64,000 bases of DNA from Aralia elata (lineage: Eukaryota > Streptophyta > Magnoliopsida > Apiales > Araliaceae). Numbering within the stretch: position 1 is the first letter of the stretch; each line of letters opens with the position of its first letter. The translations under genes and the position numbers were made by a program. The stretch is from assembly GCA_034770075.1 (NCBI GenBank), contig CM068384.1:41203182-41267181 (forward strand), given 5' to 3'. Positions 11,101 through 22,900 of this stretch are shown piece after piece. The notes beneath the pieces were generated by a model that searched no databases, was not told where the DNA came from, and saw only the letters and a list, made by a program, of their open reading frames with translations.

Positions 11101-14100
11101 CATATGAATCAACTTATAATTGAAAAGGAAGGGTTTAGCTTTACCCTTTTTGAGTTTTCTTCTTTTCTTCTTCTCTGTTCTGCAGTACTCCAATGCCAGA
11201 TAGTTTTTACGTTATTCTCTCTCTAGTTGTTTAAATATATGCAATTCCTTTGCAAAATAGGTTACCAGGTAAAAGAGTCCTTTTAAAATTTAAAAAGGTT
11301 GTTATAACTTATCTTATCCTTATGGGTTTTAGATATGTATATATATATAAAAAATTTATCAGTTACACTTTTATTTTCTTATTATTATTATTATTATTAT
11401 AACCTGGTATTACATTCTACCCACCTTAAAAAAATTTGGGCCTCCAAATTCTCAAATCACAATTCTGAAGGAAACACAAATATCACAGAATCAAGAAATT
11501 TGTTATTTAATTACTAAACACAATTGATAAAAGAGGTTCATACCTTAATTTTGGTTGCCTGAAAGCTGAAATACACGTCCTCGATTTGGTCCTAGGCTTG
11601 CCAAGGTTATTTGCTCCTTCCCATCTCCTCTAGGTGGAGGGTTCTTGGGGCATTGTGCAATCCTATGGCCGAAATCTCCACAATGAAAACACGACCACAC
11701 CTCGTACACCTCAGTTTGTTCTCTTGATTCCATTGGTTTCCTTGATTTCCTCTAAATTTAGTGGTTTGCGTATTCAACTTCTTTGTAGGTCCTCCATGGC
11801 TCGACTCTCCCCCGAATGGCTCTTCTCTCTTATGGTTCTTCCCTTTCTCCATTTCTGCTAAGCCTTTCTCAATTACTAACGCCTTATTGAGCACCGCATC
11901 GTATGTGGGCAGCTCAAAAGACGCCACTCCATGTCTTATGTCGGCCCGCAATCCATCCTCCAACCTACGTGCTTTCGTCTCCTCATCTGCTACCAAGGTC
12001 GGTGCATACTTGGCAAGCTTCGCGAATTCAGCTTCATATTGAGCAATTGTCTTACTCCCTTGTTCGAGCCTGATAAATTCCCTCTCCTTTTGTGCCCGTA
12101 TCGTTCTAGGAAAATACTTGTTGGTAAATACTTCCTTGAACATAGTCCAAGTGTAGGGTTCGGGATTCCTCTCGTGCTTTCTTTTCTCCATAAGCCACCA
12201 ATCATACGCCCCACCTTGAAGTTGGTAAACTGCCAACGTCACCTTATTAGCCTCACTACTTCCTAGCAAGTCAAACGCCTTCTCCATTTCTTGAATCCAC
12301 CTCTCAATGATGGCAGGGTCCGTAGCCCCTTCAAAAATTGGCGGGTTCAATCGCTTGAATTCCGCTACTATGCCACGCTGCCCAGGCTGCTGGTTCTGCA
12401 CTAGCTGAGCTAACGTAGTAGCCAGCTGAGTCATACCATCAGCGCCAAAATTGTTGTTAGTAGGGATGTTTCTTCTGGGCGGCATTTTTCCTACATATAA
12501 AGAAATCCCCACTCAACAACACTATACAAACTAGTATTAGCTGAAAAAACCCGGTAATGATCGAGCTCCTGCCACAATGCATTTATTTCTGAAAAATATT
12601 GTGCCACAGACTTCTCCCTTTGACCCAGCTCACGGATTCTTTTGCGGATATCGTATGCTTTAGACATATCACCACGAACAGAGAAGGTTTGAGAGATAGC
12701 CTCCCAAAGTGCATATGCAGTGTCTAAGAACATATAACTACTCCTCATACTGGGTTCCATTGAGTTAATCCATGTTTTTGCCACGGAGTTATCAGATTTT
12801 CACTCTTCTTAGGCCACACCTGCTTGTATAGGCATGGTTGTTGTACCAGTGATAAAGTGTTGCATTCGGTTAGCTTCAATGGACATACGACAAGCTTGGG
12901 ACCAAGCTAGATAATTGTTTCCATCCAACTTAAATGGACTAAGAACCAAAGCAGAATTGAGATGATGATTTCTAATCATCTGTCCCTTATTGGTTTCAGT
13001 AATAGGACCAGATTCTGCCATGGTGAGATAATAGGAGCAACAAGAATTTATCCAAGGAACTAACAACAAGGATAATGTACAGGCTCCACAGTAAGCACCA
13101 GTTGGAATTAAAATAAGCCAAACAGCAGTACGTAACAAGGCAGTGAAAACAGTCTTTAAGGATTTAATAACCTAACAGTGATAACAGTGATAGGTAATAG
13201 TGACAGTTGGGCCAAACACAAACAAACCTGAATTTTTCTCTCTAAAACCACTGTAGATAGTAAGAGGGAAGAGAGACGATCACCCTGCAAAAAGCCGCGC
13301 CGGAAAATCTCGCCGGAACAAGTCTCACGCGTCGGTCGACGATGGCGCGCGGCGTCGGCGTCGGTGTCAGGCGCGTGGGGTGGCGTGTGAGGGCGCGTGG
13401 GGCAGTGGGTTTGAAAACTGAAACTCCTGTGTTGGTCGCCCAGCACTAAGTAACCCAATTATGATCTCAATTTTTCTATATCTAACTGATTGACTAGTTT
13501 TCTGATTGAAAACAAGAGCAGCAGCGACGCGGAAGGAGAAGAATCGACCCTTACTAGAGGTCGCCCGCACTCTTATGTTCACAATGACAACCCCTAAATT
13601 TCTATGGGGAGATGCGGTTCTAACTGCTGCACTCCTAAAGAAAAAAAAAAGCTTCTGATAAAACTGCTTTAGGCTTTGATACCATGTAGAAATGTAGCAA
13701 ATATGTACATTCTGTTATGATATTTAGATTGTAAGCTACAATAGTTATACACAAGGATTGTCCCTAATTCTAGGAAGAAAATACACAGAAGGAAACATGG
13801 AGAGGAAAACAGGGTACATTCTGACAAGTTACATATACTCTTCTTATTTTATTTTCTGGTAAGTAAATAATTCCACTAAAAGCACCAAATGGGGGTGAAC
13901 TCACGTATATGTACAATATACAACATGTAAAAAAGAACTTCTATGCCCCAATCTCACCAAAAGAGCCCTCTTTATACAAGGAACTTCCAACAAAACATTA
14001 CTTAATAAGGCTCCTAAAGAAAACTCTGCCAAAAAATCCACAAAATGCTCTAGACAAATAACAACAACCAGTCTTTTATTTCCTTCCCAGTATCTATTAT

Positions 14101-17100
14101 TCAGTTACTTCCAGATAGTCCACCAAATACCACGAAGTACCAAGTCCAACGCCTTTTTCCATTCCTTTGTCACCTTCACCCCAAGTTAAGCCTTGACATC
14201 ACCCAAGTTGTACCACACAAAGAGAACACAACAGTCCAGAGACTCCTCGATGCCTCATAATGAAGAAGCAAATGATTAACCTTTTATCTCAAACTCTTCA
14301 TAGATTCAACACTCAACAACGCCTTTTATCTCAAACTACTTGGGATAGGCTGCAAATGAATCCAACAAGACTAAATTCTTCATAATTATGAATTTATACA
14401 GGAGGAATTATTGGTGTATTTATTCTTTCAAGCAGCTGCTCCATGTTCTTCCTAGATTGTTAGATACATTGAGGGACCTTCTATCACTTGATCTGTCACA
14501 TAGCTAACAACTAAACATGTTCAAGTCTTTAACCTTCAGATTATCGTGTGGAGTGCAAAATGTTTTTCTAAACACTAAACATTAATTGCATATGAGCTGG
14601 TGTGAGGAGTATACCACACACAAAATTGTTAACAATTGTGCCTACTGTCACAATGCAAAGTTACATATTCTCAGTTCACTACAGTATTACAAGTAGTGTT
14701 GCATAGACCCATTACAAGTTGTGTTGCATAAACTGATTACAAGATGTGTTAATTGAGGATTTGTTGATGGGACATGTTTGGCAGTATGCCGAGGCTAATC
14801 CAATTGGTGTTTGGAAACATAAATGACCTGGTAAGAGAGCCTGTGTTAGGCCTAACAGCTGTCACCATACTCACCTCAGTGCAAATCATGTGTATGGCTA
14901 GCATATTAATGTGTTTACCAGCTGAGGCAACTGCTAGTGTCAGGATCCATGTAGGCCATTATTATCAATTTTACTAGAATTACTGCTTATCTGCATCACG
15001 GGCACCCTCATTTTTTTTTTGTGTTGTAACCTATCTGGGCTGGTTTTAATTCCGTTCAGAATAACAACCATGAACAAACTTGGATGAGCATTCAATTGAA
15101 GATCTAATAACTCGATTGCTGCCGCCGACTGGTTCTTCACTGGAAATCTTTATGAGTTCTTCAATGGTTGTCGTCGAGTTGGGCGATGTGAGAGGAATGA
15201 AGTGAACAGGAGGAGATAGCGAACTCACTTTAGTGTTTTAATTTCCCGCACCAAATAGCGCAGTAGATTCTGCTCCAGTTCCTAGCAATAAACTTGACAA
15301 CTTGTATTCCTTATTCCGTTATAGTGTGTGTGTGTGTGTGTATTTGTCTATAAACTAAACTAATATTGAAAAAATACATAAAAAATTAAAATACAATAAT
15401 AATGTAAAAGGAAATCTAAAAGGTTGTTGAGAAAAAGTAAGAATTTAAAATTTTAATTTGAAAGTTTTGGAAAATTAGTTTGGATATTCCCGGATACGGA
15501 TATGAATATGTGGATATTGCGGATATTTATTCATATGCCATTGTGCGTGATGGATATGAATAATATCCATATCCCAATTATATTTGTTGGATATTGATAT
15601 GGATAATCAATTATAAATATCTGTTGAACACGAATATAATAGAAAATCTTGGATACGGATGAGCTTGTATCTGCATCCACTATTAACTGTTTACAGCCCT
15701 ACTTGACTTCCATGTTGGAGTGATGTTACATGTATTAAAACCCTTTATGTATAAGTCCTAAACTTCCGGAAAAGAAAAACTAACTTGAACCCAAACCTCA
15801 GGAAATCAGACTATGATACCTCATACCTTGATAAAATGAAGAACTGATGGAAACTTGTATACAAAAAATTGGAGAGCATAATCCTCAGTTTATTTATATT
15901 AAACTGAGCACATAATATAATGACTTAAATACTCCTAACTCTTACACCTCAAATTGATGGCTATCTTATCTGTGGAGAAAGGGGGGGGGGAGAGAGAGAG
16001 AGAGAGAATGACGTCTCATCATTTTAATGTCTAATTGTGTTTCATTATGTTTTTATTTTTACACTTTCTTACTAACATATTCCTACTTATTTAATAGAGA
16101 GAAGTAGATACGACACATTTCATGCAAACAGCCCCATGGTTGGGCTTGATACCAAGTGTAGATGGACAAATATTACAATCTCAAGGAGCAGGAGATAGCC
16201 CTATTGTCACTCTCTTCAAATCAGCAACTGCTGTTGCTGTGTCCACCCCTGGCCGCTCAAATCCAACATCTAACTACACCATATCAAAACAAGCAGAAGC
16301 TGCAGGTGTGTTATGACCCATCCTCCAATATTGTATTTAATAGTTTATTGCTGTTTATATATGATGTATAGGTTGGTACAATTGAACATCTGCATGCATA
16401 TCCTAGGTACATTGTACCTAAATTATGTTCTCTTGAATAATAAAGGTAACTGAAAGTTTCAGCCTTTTATTATAATTATTAAAATATTATCTTTTATGGA
16501 TTATCATATTCTCTTAAACCACAATGACTTGATAATGCTAAAGGAGGTCTTGATTTTACCCAAAGTCGGTCAGATAATCTTTCAATCACGCATGATTTAG
16601 AATTTGAAGGTAAGGAAGTTGTGATAGGTTTGAAAGCTTTTACTCTTGATAAGTATTTCCTCACTTTTTGCAGCTTAGTCTCGTGAGAGGATATTATGTA
16701 TGTTTCATGTATGTTTCTTTGACCAAGGGCTGTAGTGGAGAAGAAAGATAATTTGCTCGGTTGAGAGCTGGTGTATCTCCTCCTGGCTTCTACAGGAAGG
16801 GAGTTCAGGTTAGGGAACTTAGTCTGCTATAACATGTCTTGGGTGGGTAGGGTTATGGTATTTATGAGAAATAATGAGAAAGTTTCTCTTTGGACCCTGT
16901 CACCTTGTGAATCAAAACCAGTTTGGTCTTCGGCAGAGTGAGTGGGATGGTAATCCTTTTTGATCTTCTATATGCACTAAAGATCTGGAAGTTCAAGTCT
17001 CAAGGGTACTCTGTTGTTTCATATGTTCGTTTTCAAGTTGAAGATGGTAATTGTATTCATGTTGGAAGAATCCATGGGTTACTGTTGTATTCCTTGTTTG

Positions 17101-19915
17101 TCCTTTTCACATCTCTTCTGTTTTTATGTTCATAATGAGTTGTTTTTTGTATATAAGCTTGCAATGGTGATTCATATATGGGAACCTCCATCTTTTTCTT
17201 ATCTGAATAACTAAGACATAAAGGACTTGTTTTCACTTATTTTGTACCTAATTCTTGCTTCATCGCACTCCCTTGTGAGGCTCACTTGGTCTCCAGATCC
17301 ATCTGTAAGTTTCTCTTCCTTATATATCTTCTCTCATCTTTTTGACCATTGGCCATCTCTTCACTTTCCTAAAGCATTCCACATTTGAAAGGCAAAGGGC
17401 CACTCAAAGATGTACTTTTGTTTCGTCCTTGTTTCTCAGTAGTCTTTATACTACCAAATAATATTTGGGTGCATGTCCTAAATCCTTATCTCCATGTGTC
17501 GTGTATGCAAGTTAGGTTGACACGTTCTCATTTTTTTTTGTTTCGTTATGCTCTTTGTTTGTAGTTCTGGGAGAGAGTTGGTCATTTATTTCCATTTAAG
17601 AGAAGCTTATTGGTAACAGACATTGGGGTGTTGGTGACAATGGCGATGGAAGATCCTTAGCGTGTGTGGCATGGTTACTAGGAACGTGGATCGATTTGGT
17701 ACGCAAAATGGCAGGTATGTGGAACGCTACCTATTGGTGAAATACAAAAGGTATCTTCGTTCCCGTACCACAATTCGGAACGCGGAATGATAGTTCCCGG
17801 TTTGCAAATCACAGGGTGGATAGGGTTCCCTGGTATCCCCAGAACTGGTCTGCTATTTTATGGGGTTTGGACATAGAGGAATGCAAGGATGTGCAGTGTC
17901 CGGTCGATGTCCTTTCACTTGTCAATACATGGGATCGAGTTTCTTTCCATAAAACACTGTAGGCCTCAGCAATGGGTGCCTTCCATGGCTGTCTATATCG
18001 GATTTACTGGGGACTGGGGAGGCTGTCATTGAGTGAGGATACTCTTTGTATATTAGTTTTTCTTTTATTTTCTTCTTGGATGACCTCTTGTCTTCCTTGT
18101 GCAATGTTTATGCTCCAATCTGTGTCAATAATCTTCTATTTTTTATCTAATAACCAATATATGGATGGTTTATTATGCATACCTCAAATTCTTGCACAGT
18201 AGGACGATCTAAGTCTAAATAAAATAGAGGACTAATCTCTCTCTCTCACGATAAATATATGTAAATACATCTTCAGAAGAACAATCTAAGGGTGATAAAT
18301 CCAATTCTTTTTCTTTTTGTCCTTTTGAGTTCAGATTCATAATAGCAGGCAGTATGCAATAAAGCAAGAATGAGACTCATCTTTACTCCTATTATTATAA
18401 GCATTAATGTCGTTATCAGTACTATTTTTGGTAAGAATCTTCTAGGTCATTCAACATTTGAATTACTGAAGTCTTTTCTTTTCGTTTCCATCCTCTTGAT
18501 TGGCTCATATCACCCAGAAATTTTGAATAAAGATATTTAAGTGCAGGCTCATCATTATTGGTATTATTATTAGCATTATAGTTATCATTACTATATGTGG
18601 TAAGAACCTTCTTTGTTCATTTTAATATCCCTTGTCATACTTCTTTCTTTGTCAGGTATTTGCATACGTTCTTTAGCAATTTAATGTTACAATTTTGCAT
18701 AGGTCCTTGACTTTGGGATTGAGCATTTTCCTTTTGTTGTAGATCTGTTGTACAAGGCTAATATTAATAGTGGAAGTGTATTGGAATATGCCCTTGCTTT
18801 CACAAGTGCGGCGCTCGATAAATATTGCAGTAAATGGAGTGCAGCTCCGAAGACAGGTTTTATTGATATTACAACATCGAAGGACTTCTACCGTATATTT
18901 AGTGGCCTGCAATTCGTAAGAACTTGTCTTCTACGCCTCTTTTAGTTTTTTGTAGCTAAAGGTATGATATATAGTAAACTTGTGCTGTGAAATATCTTAA
19001 ATCCATACTCCATGAATCTCAAATGTGTAATGATATTGATATCTTGATTTACTTACAATTCAACTCTCTTGATAATAAAATATATGATAATTTTTCTACA
19101 CCAATAGGTAAGTCATAATTTCATTCTCTCAATACTATATAGTTTTACCAGTCTTGTGTTACTAGGCTCCTAACCGTTTACGAAAGATGGTCTTTGGTTT
19201 TGCTCTTTGACTGCCAATTTCATGACATGTAATATGTTTATTCAAATTTATACTCTTAACTAGTTTTAGGTGTTATTTCTCACAAATGATATATCTTAAA
19301 CTATATTTCCATTGTTGCGACACCAACTTGTATTCAGTTTGAAGATCAGAATATTAAGGGAAAGATAAGAACACCTTCTCAAGTTAACCTAGAGAAATAA
19401 CGCTAGAACTTTGTAGAGATGCTCTGGATCGTGAGTTGAACCAAGGACCAAATGCATGAAAAATTTAGGAAGTACATATACTTCCCCTAGGCCAACATGT
19501 CCTTGTCAAATACATTAAGAATACCAATCATAGTTATCAAGGCGACAAGTCGAGGCGAGGCGACAGTCGGGAGCTTAAGCGCTTAGGCGACAAGGCGCCC
19601 GACTAGTCGTCTACAAGTCGACAAGTCGTTAACAATGTAAATTTTATACGAATAAAATTATATATATTTAATATTGATATATTTATTTTTCTAATGATTT
19701 ACCATATTCATAATACATGTAGCATATCAAATCACAACAAGAAGTGAACAAGATTAAGTCAAAATGGATAATTTTATTATAGTTGTAAACTTGTAATTTT
19801 TTGAACTTGTACAACTTCAAATTATATAAATGGTGATACCTTTGTAATATTTAGTTTAATTAAATATACTTTATTAAAGCAAGTCTTTCTCTTAAACATG
19901 GGTAATTGTTGGGGA

Positions 19916-19949
<34 letters not shown>

Positions 19950-22900
19950 GTGTATATGTATATGTATATCTATATGTATAATAGATTAATTCATATGTCC
20001 CAAACAGGTTACATGTTTTACAGTTCATAAAGGTTTTGATGTCTTGGTATTCTTAGCGTATTAAGTTTATCAGTTCCTGGTCGTCTGGAGCTTTGAACAT
20101 TGTTGTCTGATGTTTACTTTGTCATTACACAACATAAAAGAAATTGAGCATATAAAGTAATGCAAAGAGTGAAAGCAAAATAATATATTTTACTTGGTTT
20201 ATGCTTTCCCAAGTAAAGACAAACCTTAGTGGGGCAGCAAAATCAGAAGCTAGTGGAGGGGCAGCAGCTAATGGAGCACAAGGATGTGTGTATATTTATA
20301 TAAAATATATATACACATATATATATATATGTGTGGATCATGGGGATGTGTGTGTGTGTATATATATATAATATATACACATATGTGTGTATATATATAT
20401 ATAAATTTTGCTGCCCATTAAGGCTGCCCACTAAGATTTGTCTTCACCAAGTATCATCAGTACTCAACCCATGTCAAACATGATGTTGGGGGTTCAATCC
20501 TTGGTGGCAGCAAGGAGTGTGTGTCAAAGTAGCAAAAAAAAAATAAAAATTGCTCAACCACAAAGTCGTCCAAGTCGCCCACCAAGTCGCTCGACTTTCT
20601 CACCTCCCACCAAGTCGTCTCGACGCCTTCCCAATATGCACCGACTGGATGCCTAGGCGTCACCTAGGCGACGACTTGATAACCATGATACCAATGCATC
20701 ATAAAAACTATTGGGCACATCTCTACTGTTTTCATGTTTCACTTCTCTCGAATCTGGGTCATGCTAGTCCCATAGTCCATAAGTAAAGTTGTAATCTCTG
20801 ATTTTGAGTAGAATGAATAATTGAATGTTTAGTATGGTTCTAGCTCTACCTACATTATGGCTCCATGATGGTCCATCATGGCTCCATACATGTTGAATGA
20901 TTGAATGAAAAAACATAATATAGTATGAATACACAGTCCATGATGGCTCTATCATGACTCCATACATTTCCTAGATTAATAACAGTCATTGAACATATAT
21001 CATGTTGAACTATTTGAATAATGTTAACAGAAGCTCAATAAACTCTATTTTAATGTGGATGACCTAAGAAGTAATTCCTTATTGTTAAGAGAATAAAAAC
21101 TGTACATTATGTTATATTTCACATTACAATAGGTGCCTAATTTATACAACGTGTTTGGAGCTGGTGGAGGAGGAAAACAGGGAACTTGTTTTCCTCAGTG
21201 GAGCATACACACACACACAGCACCAACACAGCTCATACACACACACAACACCAATACTTCTAACACTCCCCCTCAAGTTGGTGTATAGATATCTCTCATA
21301 CCCAACTTGAAACACAAGGGATGAAACATCTTACCACTAAGACCCTTAGTCAGGATATCAGCTAACTGATGTTCTGTTTTTACAAAAGGTAAGCAGATAA
21401 GACCACTGACTAATTTTTCTTTGATGAAGTGTCGGTCAATCTCAATGTGCTTTGTTCTATCATGTTGTACCGGATCATTTGCAATACTAATGGCTGCCTT
21501 GTTATCACAAAACAACTGCATAGGCCTTTTAGTTGAAACACCCAAATCTTCTAGCAAGGTTCGAAGCCACATTAGTTCACATATACCCAAGGCAATAGCC
21601 CGGTATTCAGCCTCAGCACTAGATCTTGCCACAACAGACTGTTTCTTACTACGCCAAGTGACAAGATTACCTCCAACAAATGAACAATAGCCTGATGTAG
21701 ATTAACGATCCTCTATAGAGCCAGCCCAATCTGAGTCAGAAAAAGCTTCGACTCTCATGTGGCCATGTGGTGCAAACAATAAACCTTTACCGGGTGCAGA
21801 CTTGAGATACCTCAAAATTCTGTAAACGATTTCCATATGACTTTGTCGAGGATCATGCATATATTGGCTGACTATACCCACAGCATAAGATATATCGGGT
21901 CTGGTATGGGACAGGTATATCAGTCGTCCCACTAGACGTTGATATCTTTCTCTATCAACCGTAGGTCCTGTGCCTCCTTCTAAATGATGATTGACTTCAA
22001 TAGGAGAATCTGCAGGTTTACATCCTAGCATGCCAGTTTCTGTCAAGAGGTCAAGAACATACTTCCGTTGTGATAGAAAAATTCCACTGGAAGATCTTGC
22101 AACTTCAATGCCAAGAAAATATTTCAAGGTGCCCAGATCTTTGATTTCAAACTCTTTAGCCAGGCTCGCCTTGAGATTAATTATCTCTTCTTTATTATCC
22201 CCTGTTACAACAATGTCATCAACATAAACAATAAGAATGACAGTCTTACCATTTATTTGTTTGACAAACAGAGTGTGATCTGCTCGACTCTGCTTGTACC
22301 CAAGTTTTACCATTGCTTTGTGGAATTTACCAAACCAGGCTCGAGGAGATTGCTTCAATCCGTATAAAGCCTTTCGCAGTCTACAAACCTTACCCCTGGT
22401 GACAGGTGAGGCAAAACCAGAAGGTATTTCCATATATACCTCTTCTTCCAGGTCACCATGAAGAAATGCATTTTTCACATCCAATTGCTGAATATCCCAG
22501 CCAAAGTTTGCTGCACATGAGATAATGGTACGAACAGAGTTCATTTTTTCCACGGGAGCAAAAGTCTCCTGGTAATCAATCCCGTGAGTCTGAGTGTACC
22601 CTTTTGCAACTAGCCTGGCTTTGAGTCTTTCAACTGTCCCATCTGCCTTTTGTTTCACTGTATATACCCATTTGCAACCAACTGGTCTTTTCCCATAAGG
22701 AAGAGTAACTAGTTCCCAAGTATCATTCTTTTTTAGGGCATTCATCTCTTCTATCATAGCATGTTTCCACTTCTCGTTGCTAATTGCTTCTTTCCACCCC
22801 TGAGGAATAGATATAGAGGACAAAGAAGAAACAAAGGAATGGTAGGATGCAGATAATTTATCATATGAAACAAAATTTGAGATAGGATGTTGTGTACAAG

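Larger units (their letters stand above)
9312..12536 (-). mobile_element. Gypsy fragment embedded in Copia 1: LTR plus gag, no pol
   Basis: The LTR (9312-11414, 2103 bp) runs from TATAACACCCC, an apparent G to A change from TGTAAC, to GGTATTACA. The PPT-like AAGGTGGGTAGAA (minus) is at 11415-11427, preceded by the common Gypsy phrase ATTTGGAGG.CCAAATT. Gag follows at 11545-12485, and the pol region is missing. The right side stops abruptly at 12536 with no second LTR. I infer insertion of a Gypsy element into the Copia, followed by a deletion that removed its 5' half and part of the host Copia. Confidence 0.8.
7828..13826 (-). mobile_element. Copia element 1, chimeric and dead, inserted in a PIR intron
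   Basis: LTRs TGTAGAAATG...ATTCTGACA at 7828-7999 (172 bp) and 13685-13826 (142 bp, lacking about 30 bp). The target duplication is AGTTA (7823-7827, 13827-13831). The PBS GCTTTGATACCA (13673-13684, complement of TGGTATCAAAGC, initiator tRNA-Met type) and PPT (8000-8010) set the minus orientation. It keeps the start of gag (12537-13021) and RT/RNase H (8007-9311). The part equivalent to 22578-25116 of Copia element 2 is missing and is replaced by a Gypsy fragment (9312-12536). Confidence 0.92.

Noticed and set aside
4875..11430. Looking for the PSTS-KGK tail in the other two Gypsy LTRs (4873-6480 and 9312-11414)
   Set aside because: Both have an acceptor-like site near the same relative place, but the following frames end quickly without the conserved tail, so the peptide is not universal.
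15480..15660. Possible satellite of GGATAT words
   Set aside because: Irregular spacing and imperfect words; no period could be defined by eye.
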